Assembly: GCA_029879555.1 (NCBI GenBank)
Contig: JAOUQB010000059.1
Location: 1-9,705, forward strand
Length of the DNA stretch: 9,705 nt
Reading direction: 5' to 3'
DNA from: Nitrospirota bacterium
GTDB taxonomy: Bacteria; Nitrospirota; Nitrospiria; Nitrospirales; UBA8639
The position numbers and the translations under genes were made by a program. The notes under the pieces were generated by a model, which did not search any database, had not been told where the DNA came from, and saw only the letters and a program-made list of their open reading frames with translations. Position 1 is the first letter of the stretch; every line of letters starts with the position of its first letter. This document shows, piece by piece, positions 1-6,526 of the stretch.

Positions 1-2145
1 CGAAGAAGAAGAAGAAGAAGATCCAATACCCTCACGACGAGATGTTTTTTGAGAGTTGCCCTTTGTCGTTGTCGCTGAGGCCACCCGCACAGCTAATGGT
101 GAAATTTTTATCGTCTGTGAACCTACACGAATAGAAACCTGTTTTTTCCCTTCAGGATCTTCTTGCAAGAGACCAACCATGCCCAACTCATCGATCTCGA
201 CGACATCGCCGGCCTTTGGACTGGAGGCAGGCAGTCGATCCTCAATCAGCAGGTGTTCTTTTAACTGGCGATCAATATCCGTAATGGCTCGACGCTTTGT
301 CTGTACCTGAGATGGCGTTTTCTCTTGTTTAAGAATTTCAACGATCTGATTGACCTGCCGTTGGGCCTTGGAAAACTCCCGTTGCCATTGCTGCCGATAT
401 CGTTGGCGATCTTCTCGTGCCTGAGTGGAGAATTGCTCCCGTAACATCGTCGCTTCGGCAAATAATCGCTCGGCGTCCTGTTGACGCGCCTGGGCCTCCA
501 CCCTGGCAACTTCCAACTGCGAATAAGTCTGTTGAAGCCGTTGAAACACGTGATCGAGATCCTGATCGTCCTGCTGCATCAATCGCCGGGCATGGTGAAC
601 AATGTCAGGCTCCAGCCCTAATCGACTAGCAATATCCAGTGCCGACGACCCCCCGGGAATTCCATCAATGAGTCGATAGGTGGGGGTCAGTCGTTCCATG
701 TCGAATTCCTGACTGGCATTTCGAACATGTGGATTGCGATAGGCGAGGGTTTTTAAAGAGGGATAATGCGTGGTCACAATATTCATACACCCTAAATCGC
801 TCAGGCGATGCAGAATGGCTTCAGCTAAAGCGGCGCCCTCAATGGGATCTGTGGAATTCCCGACTTCATCAAGCAGCACCAAGCAAGAAGGAGGGGAAGC
901 CTCCCTCTGGGTTGGGAGCGTTTCCAATAACGCAATCAGAGAGAGAATATGCCCTGAAAAACTTGAAAGATCTCGATATAAATCTTGGGTATCGCCAATA
1001 TCCGCATACACGCGATCGAAAAAGACCATTTCAGAATCGGGAGCACAGGAGGGAAGTAGACCAACCTTCACCATCAAAGCCATGAGACCCACCAGTTTAA
1101 GGGTGATGGTCTTCCCTCCGGCATTTGGACCGGAAATAATTAAGGTATGAATCCCCTCCTCGATATGAACCGTATTGGCAACCACGTGCTCTTTGGTGGC
1201 GAGCAAGAGTGGATGGCGGGCCTCAATAAGATGTATCCGATGCTGCTGCGTTAAATGAACCGGAGAACCCTCAATTTTTCTGCTAAACCGAGCCTTCGCC
1301 ACCACACAGTCCAACTCGGCCAACCGTTGAATATTGCCTTGAAGAGGCCCTAGATTCTCGGCCACGGTATCGGAAAGATCTTGTAAAATTCGACGGGTCT
1401 CCTGGACCACCTGTAGGTCGGCAAACTTTATCGCATTATTTAATTCGATCAAATTTCGTGGCTCGATGAAGACGGTGGCGCCGCTACTGGAAATATCATG
1501 AATGATGCCATCCACCTCATGCTGGCGCTCCGCCTTGACCGGAATCACATATCGATTTTCCCGTTCCGCAAAATATTGTCCTTGTAACCGTTCTTCGAAT
1601 TCATGGGAAGACACCAGATGCTCCAATCGGCGTCGCATGACTTGGCGAAGATTGTGCCTTTTTTGCGTGAGCTCTTGGAGCACTGGACTCGCTGATTCAC
1701 GAAGATGTCCTTGAGGGTCCACGCAATGATCGATCGTTTGCCGTACCCAAGGCAGCTCTTCTAGCTGGACGGCCTTCGTACTCACGGTGGGGCAATCCTC
1801 ACGATGGGACTCCAGCCATCGTTTTGTGCTGTGACTCAGAGAGAGCACAAGGGAGATATCTCGCAAATCCAATCCATCCAATACCCCGCCTTTGGCGGCG
1901 CGGCCAAGGATGGGGCGAATATCAGGAAAGTTGAGCGGGGAAAGTGGGGAGACGCCAGCAAGCATCTCAACCATTTCGAAGGTCTCTTGTTGCTGCGCAC
2001 GAGCGAGATCGATATGTTCAGCGAATGGCAAAACGCGGCACTGTTCGGCCCCCATGCTCGAAGCCGCTTCATGGGCCACAGCATTGAGAATCTGATGCCA
2101 CTCCAGAACCTGGTCGGTTTGTTGCGCGAGGGAAACATTTGCCAT
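1..2145 (-). CDS. mutS2: Endonuclease MutS2, 3' end cut by window edge
   Basis: A MutS-family ATPase of the MutS2 branch. Known members bind branched DNA to limit recombination, or act on collided ribosomes; they do not belong to classical mismatch repair. The frame is open for 715 codons from the ATG at 2145 to the window edge. The core segment RYVIPVKAE lies at residues 198-206 and GATVFIEP at 222-229. The Walker A motif GPNAGGKT is at 339-346 (Lys345). The Walker B segment LLDEVGNSTDP has Asp426 and Glu427, followed by TTHYPSL with His460 and the PGGSSALDIASRLGL segment at about 497-511. A Gln/Arg/Glu-rich helical stretch covers about 520-625, and a KOW-like beta domain starts near Lys644. 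A serine run begins the linker to the expected Smr nuclease domain, which lies outside the window. The family is usually near 780 residues. No Shine-Dalgarno sequence precedes the ATG. The upstream frame is open back to a TGA near 2272 but has no ATG, so 2145 is the best start. Asn430 follows the Walker B DEVG where Gly, Ala or Ser is more usual. Confidence 0.96.
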   Translation of the reverse strand, partial: MANVSLAQQTDQVLEWHQILNAVAHEAASSMGAEQCRVLPFAEHIDLARAQQQETFEMVEMLAGVSPLSPLNFPDIRPILGRAAKGGVLDGLDLRDISLVLSLSHSTKRWLESHREDCPTVSTKAVQLEELPWVRQTIDHCVDPQGHLRESASPVLQELTQKRHNLRQVMRRRLEHLVSSHEFEERLQGQYFAERENRYVIPVKAERQHEVDGIIHDISSSGATVFIEPRNLIELNNAIKFADLQVVQETRRILQDLSDTVAENLGPLQGNIQRLAELDCVVAKARFSRKIEGSPVHLTQQHRIHLIEARHPLLLATKEHVVANTVHIEEGIHTLIISGPNAGGKTITLKLVGLMALMVKVGLLPSCAPDSEMVFFDRVYADIGDTQDLYRDLSSFSGHILSLIALLETLPTQREASPPSCLVLLDEVGNSTDPIEGAALAEAILHRLSDLGCMNIVTTHYPSLKTLAYRNPHVRNASQEFDMERLTPTYRLIDGIPGGSSALDIASRLGLEPDIVHHARRLMQQDDQDLDHVFQRLQQTYSQLEVARVEAQARQQDAERLFAEATMLREQFSTQAREDRQRYRQQWQREFSKAQRQVNQIVEILKQEKTPSQVQTKRRAITDIDRQLKEHLLIEDRLPASSPKAGDVVEIDELGMVGLLQEDPEGKKQVSIRVGSQTIKISPLAVRVASATTTKGNSQKTSRREGIGSSSSSSS
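2..21. repeat. GAA triplet microsatellite inside mutS2
   Basis: Six tandem GAA units run to the window's left edge and may continue past it. On the mutS2 coding strand they read as TCT codons, giving a run of seven serines after Gly708, in the linker between the KOW-like domain and the expected Smr domain. Because the unit is three bases, gain or loss changes linker length without shifting the frame. Confidence 0.9.
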
Positions 2146-2277
2146 AAGAGGCAGTGTAAAAAGCGTGAGAGAAGGAAGCAAGTCGCAGAAAGGGAGAATA
2201 GCAAAAAACCCGCTAAAGGCTTGAAGGGAGGGTGAAGAGGATAGGACTTTTACTGGAATGAAAAGATCACATCATAG

Positions 2278-2700
2278 TTATTTTTTATCCATTGTATCGA
2301 CGGAGGTCTTCAAATCTTCGATAGCCTTTTGAATATTTTCTTTGATATCTTGCCAAGCCGTTTCGCTATTATCCCTTAGTTTTTCAATGCGAGGGATCAA
2401 GGTGTCTCGTTGTTGTTTGAAGCTATCTAATTGCTCTTGTAGTTTTGCCCGAGTCTTTTCTTGTAAGGCTAAGCTTTGTGCTCGCAAATTTTGGATTTGC
2501 CCATCTAAATCCGTTATTTGTTTTTGTAGGGTCTCCGATGAGAGGCTTCCATCTTTTTTTGACGGCGACGACGCTTCTTTTGACCCCGTCCCCCCTACAG
2601 CCCCTACAGAGCCTACAGGGAGCACCATCCACAAATATGCGACACACAAGACGACCCCCCATGGCCTGCTCAGACTCCATGTTCTCAGGTTACCGTTCAT
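2278..2700 (-). CDS. Exported coiled-coil protein of unknown function
   Basis: I do not recognise the family. The chosen start at 2700 gives 140 residues. Its ATG has a good Shine-Dalgarno (AGAGAGG, core 2708-2713) seven bases upstream. The N-terminus has basic residues (Arg6, Arg12) followed by a hydrophobic stretch at about 14-35, typical of a signal peptide or a membrane anchor. A Gly/Ser/Lys-rich spacer follows at about 36-54. Residues 55-140 are almost all Gln, Glu, Lys, Leu, Arg and Asp in a heptad-like order, which predicts a long helix or coiled coil. It is probably periplasmic or membrane-attached. The frame extends to an ATG at 2841, but that adds a hydrophilic N-terminus in front of the signal sequence and ignores the good ribosome site. 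It is divergent from the 411-residue gene and lies 132 bases upstream of mutS2 on the same strand, so co-transcription with mutS2 is possible. The signal sequence and the coiled coil are the only reliable inferences. Confidence 0.8.
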   Translation of the reverse strand: MNGNLRTWSLSRPWGVVLCVAYLWMVLPVGSVGAVGGTGSKEASSPSKKDGSLSSETLQKQITDLDGQIQNLRAQSLALQEKTRAKLQEQLDSFKQQRDTLIPRIEKLRDNSETAWQDIKENIQKAIEDLKTSVDTMDKK

Positions 2701-2707
2701 ACAATGA

Positions 2708-2714
2708 CCTCTCT
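2708..2714 (-). promoter_or_regulatory. Ribosome binding site deciding the start of the coiled-coil gene
   Basis: AGAGAGG on the minus strand lies seven bases before the ATG at 2700. It is the reason to prefer the 140-residue protein over longer in-frame starts at 2841 and in between. Confidence 0.7.
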
Positions 2715-2832
2715 TTCCATGTGTCATATCGTTCATAGGCATCATTGATTCTTCAGACTTACTTGTGCAATCTATATGGGGGGATAGGCAGCCTTTATAT
2801 GCTTCTGATCTATCCAGATTTTTAACCAAGAC

Positions 2833-2862
2833 TTGCTCCACTTAAGACATTGTCTTTAGAAT
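2833..2862 (+). promoter_or_regulatory. Possible promoter of the 411-residue gene
   Basis: TAGAAT (2857-2862) matches a sigma-70 -10 box at five of six positions. TTGCTC (2833-2838) is a weak -35 at an 18-base spacing. Transcription would start near 2869, just before the GAGGA ribosome site at 2875-2879. It lies in the divergent intergenic region, where a promoter is expected. The -35 is poor, so this is tentative. Confidence 0.3.
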
Positions 2863-2886
2863 GCCAGCCTTTTTGAGGATACTACC

Positions 2887-4122
2887 ATGACTCCAGAAGA
2901 CGCCCGTGTGTATCTCAACTATCTCCTGACCCTTAATCTTCGCCAAGAAGAAGCCTTTGGACCCTTGGCCTTAGCGTTTGTCAAAGAAAACGACCTCGGG
3001 CAATTAGGGTTACTTCCTGAAGAACAATTTAATTTATTGATGGCGACTGCCACGGTATTTTCTGCCGAGCCCAAACGCTATACGATGAAGCTTGAGTTAT
3101 TGCAAAAAGCTCGCCAATTATTGCCAAGCACTCGATATGACCATCCGGAATTAGTTCAAGACCTTGAACATTTAATCAAAAAGACGCAAAGCGACCTGCA
3201 GCGCTACAGCGAAGCCATGAAGGTTTCGCGCCCCCAGGCTCTAGACCGCCAAAGCCTTATCGTCGAGACGGATTTCCCAGAATATTTTTTGGAGATTGCC
3301 CAAAAACGCGCCTCCACGTACTACCAGGAGAAATATCGGTTAACCAAGGAGGCAAAAACTGCCCAGCATTTTGGGGGAACGCCAAAAAAATTCGAACCCG
3401 ACAATACCTCGATTCAGAAAGAGTTTCCGGGAGCTTGTGCCCCATTTATGAATGCACGGACCAACGCCTTCCACCTTCTTCTGCCCTTTGATTTGAAAAT
3501 AAGTCGAAGCCCCGAAGAACCCTTAGAAGGGGGAATTAGGATTTTTTATGGCAAGATGGGCTATTCCTACCCCTTGCGGTATGAAATGGGAAAATTATGC
3601 AGCTACCACGATGGCCAAGTTTTGGATGTCGATCTTCAAGATCCCAATCTTATTTTTGTCTCTGTCTCGGCCCTTACGGATCCTGATTTTCCTCGGGTTC
3701 CTTCTGAGCAAAATCCTTCGATTCCACCGGAATTGGCCTACCCCATGTCTGTCTTAGAGCATACCGGAAGCTTGGGGCCATTTATCCAAATTAGCTGCAA
3801 CGTCAAGGTTTGGTTTGATGCGGCTATCGTGTCGCTCCTCATCCAAGGGGCTCCTGATTTGGCTGAATATGGTCTCCAGGGAGGGGCTGGACTCATGACC
3901 CGCTCCTATGCATCGGACAAAATTGAATCGTACGTAGAAAACCTTTCCCAGCCATGGCAGGAAGGATTAAGCTTTAATTTTGTGAATTTACACCTGGCGC
4001 TCAATCCAGGCGTTGCACAGGCAATTATTCCCAGTGGAACCCCAATTTTTTCCGTGTATCCGGTTCTGAATAGGCAGTGCTATCGCTATATCGATCGCCG
4101 CACGATAGATCAACCGACGTAA
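2887..4122 (+). CDS. Unrecognised 411-residue cytoplasmic protein, beta-rich C-terminal half
   Basis: I cannot name this protein with confidence. The ATG is preceded by GAGGA at 2875-2879, a normal ribosome site. There is no signal peptide or membrane segment. Residues 1-115 look helical, with many Leu, Glu and Gln and a charged helix at about 85-110. Residues 120-185 form a mixed linker ending in the segment GACAPFMNARTNAFHLLLPF (182-201). The rest, about 190-400, reads as alternating beta strands, with FVSVSA near 258, GPFIQISC near 297, a Gly-rich turn near 331 and IIPSGTPIFSVYPV at about 380-393. The C-terminal pattern of a tryptophan-centred strand, then a strand, then a G-[EST]-P-hydrophobic-x-x-x-x-P turn recalls DUF6065-type proteins, but that is a weak impression from memory. 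It is the first gene of the plus-strand block, 90 bases before rlpA, which may have its own promoter. It could be an enzyme, a ligand-binding protein or a scaffold; the sequence alone does not say. Confidence 0.85.
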   Translation: MTPEDARVYLNYLLTLNLRQEEAFGPLALAFVKENDLGQLGLLPEEQFNLLMATATVFSAEPKRYTMKLELLQKARQLLPSTRYDHPELVQDLEHLIKKTQSDLQRYSEAMKVSRPQALDRQSLIVETDFPEYFLEIAQKRASTYYQEKYRLTKEAKTAQHFGGTPKKFEPDNTSIQKEFPGACAPFMNARTNAFHLLLPFDLKISRSPEEPLEGGIRIFYGKMGYSYPLRYEMGKLCSYHDGQVLDVDLQDPNLIFVSVSALTDPDFPRVPSEQNPSIPPELAYPMSVLEHTGSLGPFIQISCNVKVWFDAAIVSLLIQGAPDLAEYGLQGGAGLMTRSYASDKIESYVENLSQPWQEGLSFNFVNLHLALNPGVAQAIIPSGTPIFSVYPVLNRQCYRYIDRRTIDQPT

Positions 4123-4151
4123 GTGTTTTTCTCCTGAAGAATTCCTCTGGA

Positions 4152-4180
4152 TTGACCTGTGGTATCCTAAGCCAGATACC
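4152..4180 (+). promoter_or_regulatory. Possible rlpA promoter overlapped by an inverted repeat
   Basis: TTGACC (4152-4157) matches a -35 at five of six positions. GATACC lies 17 bases further on (4175-4180) in the -10 position but matches at only three of six. The same bases form an inverted repeat, GGTATC (4161-4166) and GATACC (4175-4180) with an eight-base centre, which could be an operator or a weak hairpin. It sits 32 bases before the rlpA start. Confidence 0.3.
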
Positions 4181-4212
4181 GTTCTTACCCCCTTGTCACT
4201 CAAGACCTGGTC

Positions 4213-4890
4213 ATGAATTTATTTACCTGTCATGCTCTACAACGCCTTTGCTTGGTTGCCTGTTTTGTGGTCATGGGTGGATGTTTTGGCCGTTATCACA
4301 CGACACCCCCTTTCGAGTCAGAGGATTCAAGCCATGCAGAACGTGGAATGGCGTCCTGGTATGGGCCGAGCTTTCATGGGAAGCCATCGGCAAGCGGAGA
4401 ACCCTATGACATGTGGGCTCTCACTGCTGCCCATCAAACCCTGCCATTTGGAACATGGGTCCAAGTCGAAAAACTCTCGACAGGGCAATCCGTCACCGTC
4501 AGAATAAACGACCGTGGCCCCTTTATTAATGGTCGAATCATTGACTTATCCTACGCAGCTGCCAGGGAATTGACGATGATCGGCGAGGGGACCGCAGAAG
4601 TAGCCATAACAATTTTGGATTCCCCAAATGCGTCCTTGTCATCCCAAGCGGGCAAACAACATTTCTGGGTTCAAGCTGGAGCATTTGCCACTCTCATGGA
4701 AGCCATGACCCTGCGTGAGCGCCTCGCTCACGATTATATTTCTGTACGCGTCCAAACCGTACATCTCCCATCAGGAGAATGGCATCGGGTGCAGGTTGGG
4801 TCCTTTCCCTCAAGACAGAGGGCTCAAGTCATATCACGCACGTTAGAAAATAAACTTGGAGTCCAAACCCTGATTGTCACTTCTAACTAA
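4213..4890 (+). CDS. rlpA: RlpA-type septal ring lytic transglycosylase lipoprotein
   Basis: An outer-membrane-directed lipoprotein that, in characterised relatives, cleaves peptidoglycan strands lacking stem peptides at the division site. It has 225 residues. The signal peptide ends in a lipobox, VMGGC, with Cys24 as the likely lipidation site. The double-psi beta-barrel covers about 45-135. It starts GMASWYGPSFHGKPSASGEP and carries the conserved Glu63-Pro-Tyr-Asp66, His74 in LTAAH, and Asp100 in RINDRGPF, followed by GRIIDLSYAAAREL. These are the residues around the proposed active site, so the enzyme looks intact. A SPOR domain follows at about 148-222 (FWVQAGAF ... WHRVQVGSF), which binds denuded glycan and would bring it to the septum. 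The start codon has no clear Shine-Dalgarno, but the signal peptide supports it. It follows the 411-residue gene by 90 bases and is followed by a possible weak terminator. In some bacteria RlpA homologues lack enzyme activity, so catalysis is inferred. Confidence 0.95.
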   Translation: MNLFTCHALQRLCLVACFVVMGGCFGRYHTTPPFESEDSSHAERGMASWYGPSFHGKPSASGEPYDMWALTAAHQTLPFGTWVQVEKLSTGQSVTVRINDRGPFINGRIIDLSYAAARELTMIGEGTAEVAITILDSPNASLSSQAGKQHFWVQAGAFATLMEAMTLRERLAHDYISVRVQTVHLPSGEWHRVQVGSFPSRQRAQVISRTLENKLGVQTLIVTSN

Positions 4891-4941
4891 TTGAAAGTAA
4901 ATATGAAATATGGCATCAGGTCAAAAATTATTGCCATAATC

Positions 4942-4967
4942 CCCTACCCTGTGGTAGCGTAATTTTT
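4942..4967 (+). terminator. Possible weak terminator after rlpA
   Basis: CTACC (4944-4948) and GGTAG (4953-4957) can pair around a four-base CTGT loop. A run of five T follows at 4963-4967. The stem is short and five bases separate it from the T run, so it would be a weak intrinsic terminator at best. Confidence 0.35.
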
Positions 4968-4979
4968 ATATAAATACTG

Positions 4980-5135
4980 ATGGGTCAAGACATCGAATCT
5001 TTGATGAACATTTTGACCAAACTATTAATGCCTCTGTACATTCTTCTGATTCCATACCCCGCCATAGCACGCATCTCCGATCAGATAGCCATCGCTAGGA
5101 CTATCTCCTGCACTTGCCCTGCTGGAGAACGGTAA
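4980..5135 (+). CDS. Possible small leader ORF upstream of the CorC-like gene
   Basis: An ATG at 4980 opens 51 codons ending in TAA at 5133-5135, seven bases before the ATG of the next gene. A second in-frame ATG at 5004 would give a peptide starting MNILTKLLMPLYILLIPYPA, which looks like a signal peptide with a possible AIA cleavage site. The C-terminal part holds two cysteines in the segment SCTCPAGER. Neither ATG has a convincing Shine-Dalgarno. The AT-rich TATATAAAT at 4967-4975 lies directly before the first ATG, too close to serve both as a -10 box and to leave a leader. It may be a real small protein, a leader peptide coupled to the next gene, or chance. Confidence 0.25.
   Translation: MGQDIESLMNILTKLLMPLYILLIPYPAIARISDQIAIARTISCTCPAGER
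4983..5018 (+). repeat. Nested inverted repeat in the CorC leader
   Basis: GGTCAA (4983-4988) pairs with TTGACC (5013-5018), and inside it CATC (4991-4994) pairs with GATG (5003-5006). A third copy of the same hexamer, direct orientation, is at 4919-4924. It may form an RNA stem or serve as paired protein-binding half sites; the arms are short, so chance is a real possibility. Confidence 0.35.
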
Positions 5136-5142
5136 TCCATCT

Positions 5143-6414
5143 ATGGATTTTCTCGCCGTTTTTATCTGTCTAGGGCTGTCAGCATTTTTCTCAGGGGCGG
5201 AAATCGCCTTCTTCTCCATTACAGAATCTCGCTTGAAGACTTTGGCCGATGAAGGCCACAAAGGGGCAAACATGGCCCTAAAACTACGGTCTAATCCCCA
5301 ACGTTTGCTCTCGACCATTCTAATCGGGAACAATCTCGTGAATATCATGGCCGCGTCCATGGCCACCTTAATTGCGATTCGGATGTTTGGGTCAGAGGCT
5401 GTCGCCGTGGCCACCGGGCTTTTAACATTTATGGTCTTATTATTTGGCGAAATCGTCCCTAAAACGCTTTGCGCCAAATATTCTGAAACTGCCGTCCAAA
5501 TTCTGGCCTACCCCATCTATTGGCTAGAACAGATTTTTTTCCCATTTCTCTATTTCCTGGAACCCTTCATCCTTAAGCTCACGGGTGGTCGAGGCCTAAC
5601 AGTCCCGTTTATTACGGAAGAAGAACTTAAAATTATGTTGGATGCTGGGGGCAAGGCGGGGGTTCTAGAAACAGACGAAGTGTGGATGATTAAAAACGTC
5701 TTTGACTTTAACGACGTCACGGCAGAAGACGTCATGACTCCTCGTGTCTATATGTTCATGTTAGATGGGACCCAAACGTTAGAAGGTGCACGGCAAGAAC
5801 TTTATAAGACAAAACATTCACGAATTCCTATTCATGATGGAAATCCGGACAACATTACTGGCATTCTTTACCGCAGCCATGCCTTAATGGAATTAGCTCA
5901 AGGGCACTCCCAACGAAAACTTAATGAATTGGCCAAACCCACACTGTTTATCCCTGGCACTAAACCAGCAGATGAACTGTTAAAGCAATTTCAAAAAGAG
6001 AAACGCCACATTGCCCTAGTCGTCAATGAGTTTGGAGGGGTGATTGGACTGGTCACGGTCGAAGATTTATTGGAAGAAGTCGTCGGAGAAATTTTGGATG
6101 AAGGCGATCTTCACGAAGAATGGATTCAACGAACTGGAAAGAATCAAATCTTGGTGGATGGCCGAACAGAAGTGCGTCGTATTAATGAATTTTTGGATGT
6201 CGAATTAGATGACGAACAAAATACCATCAGTGGACTCATCCTTGAAGAATTAGGCCATATTCCCACCGTCGGGGAAAAAGTGAATACCGACAATTGCCTG
6301 CTCATAATCCACGAAGCCGATGAACGCTCTATTAAAAGCGTTCAAATCATCAAAGAAGAAGTCATCCCAGAAACCACAACGGAAGAACCTTCCCCCGTCG
6401 CCTCCGAATCCTAA
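5143..6414 (+). CDS. CNNM/CBS/CorC-domain membrane protein (HlyC/CorC family)
   Basis: An inner-membrane protein of the family often named hemolysin or CorC. Characterised members are linked to magnesium or other divalent cation efflux; the old hemolysin label is misleading. It has 423 residues. The CNNM (DUF21) membrane domain spans about 1-165. It opens with a hydrophobic segment that includes [11 protein letters not shown] (15-25), then has hydrophobic segments near 53-80, 84-104 and 115-145, and the conserved GEIVPKT at 102-108. Two CBS domains follow. The first starts at VMTPR (197-201), and the second contains [20 protein letters not shown] (293-312); together they bind adenine nucleotides in relatives. 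The transporter-associated CorC_HlyC domain is at about 333-408, followed by a Glu/Thr/Pro-rich tail. The protein looks complete. GGAG at 5124-5127 lies 15 bases before the ATG, too far for a good ribosome site, so coupling to the small upstream ORF is possible. The gene converges with the mltB-like gene. The transported ion cannot be read from the sequence. Confidence 0.95.
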   Translation: MDFLAVFICLGLSAFFSGAEIAFFSITESRLKTLADEGHKGANMALKLRSNPQRLLSTILIGNNLVNIMAASMATLIAIRMFGSEAVAVATGLLTFMVLLFGEIVPKTLCAKYSETAVQILAYPIYWLEQIFFPFLYFLEPFILKLTGGRGLTVPFITEEELKIMLDAGGKAGVLETDEVWMIKNVFDFNDVTAEDVMTPRVYMFMLDGTQTLEGARQELYKTKHSRIPIHDGNPDNITGILYRSHALMELAQGHSQRKLNELAKPTLFIPGTKPADELLKQFQKEKRHIALVVNEFGGVIGLVTVEDLLEEVVGEILDEGDLHEEWIQRTGKNQILVDGRTEVRRINEFLDVELDDEQNTISGLILEELGHIPTVGEKVNTDNCLLIIHEADERSIKSVQIIKEEVIPETTTEEPSPVASES

Positions 6415-6420
6415 CGAAAA

Positions 6421-6515
6421 GTGAAAAGTAAGAACTGCGGTAGTAAGGAGTCATGAACAAAAACGGAGCGCTTTAAACAAGAATCTTTTCAAGTCTTTCA
6501 CTTCCAACTTTTCAC
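6421..6515. repeat. Perfect 9-bp inverted repeat flanking the convergent intergenic region
   Basis: GTGAAAAGT (6421-6429) and ACTTTTCAC (6507-6515) are exact inverted copies 77 bases apart. A partial third copy, CTTTCAC, is at 6495-6501. The 112-base gap between the two convergent genes is nearly filled by this structure. It carries no good GC-rich intrinsic terminator. It may be a dispersed intergenic repeat or a weak bidirectional stem. Confidence 0.6.
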
Positions 6516-6526
6516 GTCCCCACATC

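Noticed and set aside
729..1150. Two plus-strand open frames of 118 and 126 codons
   Set aside because: They lie antisense to the MutS2 ATPase domain, whose Walker motifs are clear on the other strand. Neither looks like a known protein.
1..2145. Possible frameshift or breakage in mutS2, since no long frame with a stop is visible
   Set aside because: The frame stays open through all 715 codons to the edge; the stop codon is simply outside the window.
1836..2204. Minus-strand frame of 122 codons with a hydrophobic N-terminus
   Set aside because: It overlaps the mutS2 start in another frame. The mutS2 frame carries the conserved family sequence, so this is a shadow.
2701..2841. Longer start for the coiled-coil protein at 2841
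   Set aside because: It would place about 47 hydrophilic residues before a signal-like segment and does not use the good ribosome site at 2708-2714.
5025..5477. Minus-strand frame of 150 codons
   Set aside because: It runs antisense to the CNNM domain of the CorC-like protein and has no recognisable features.
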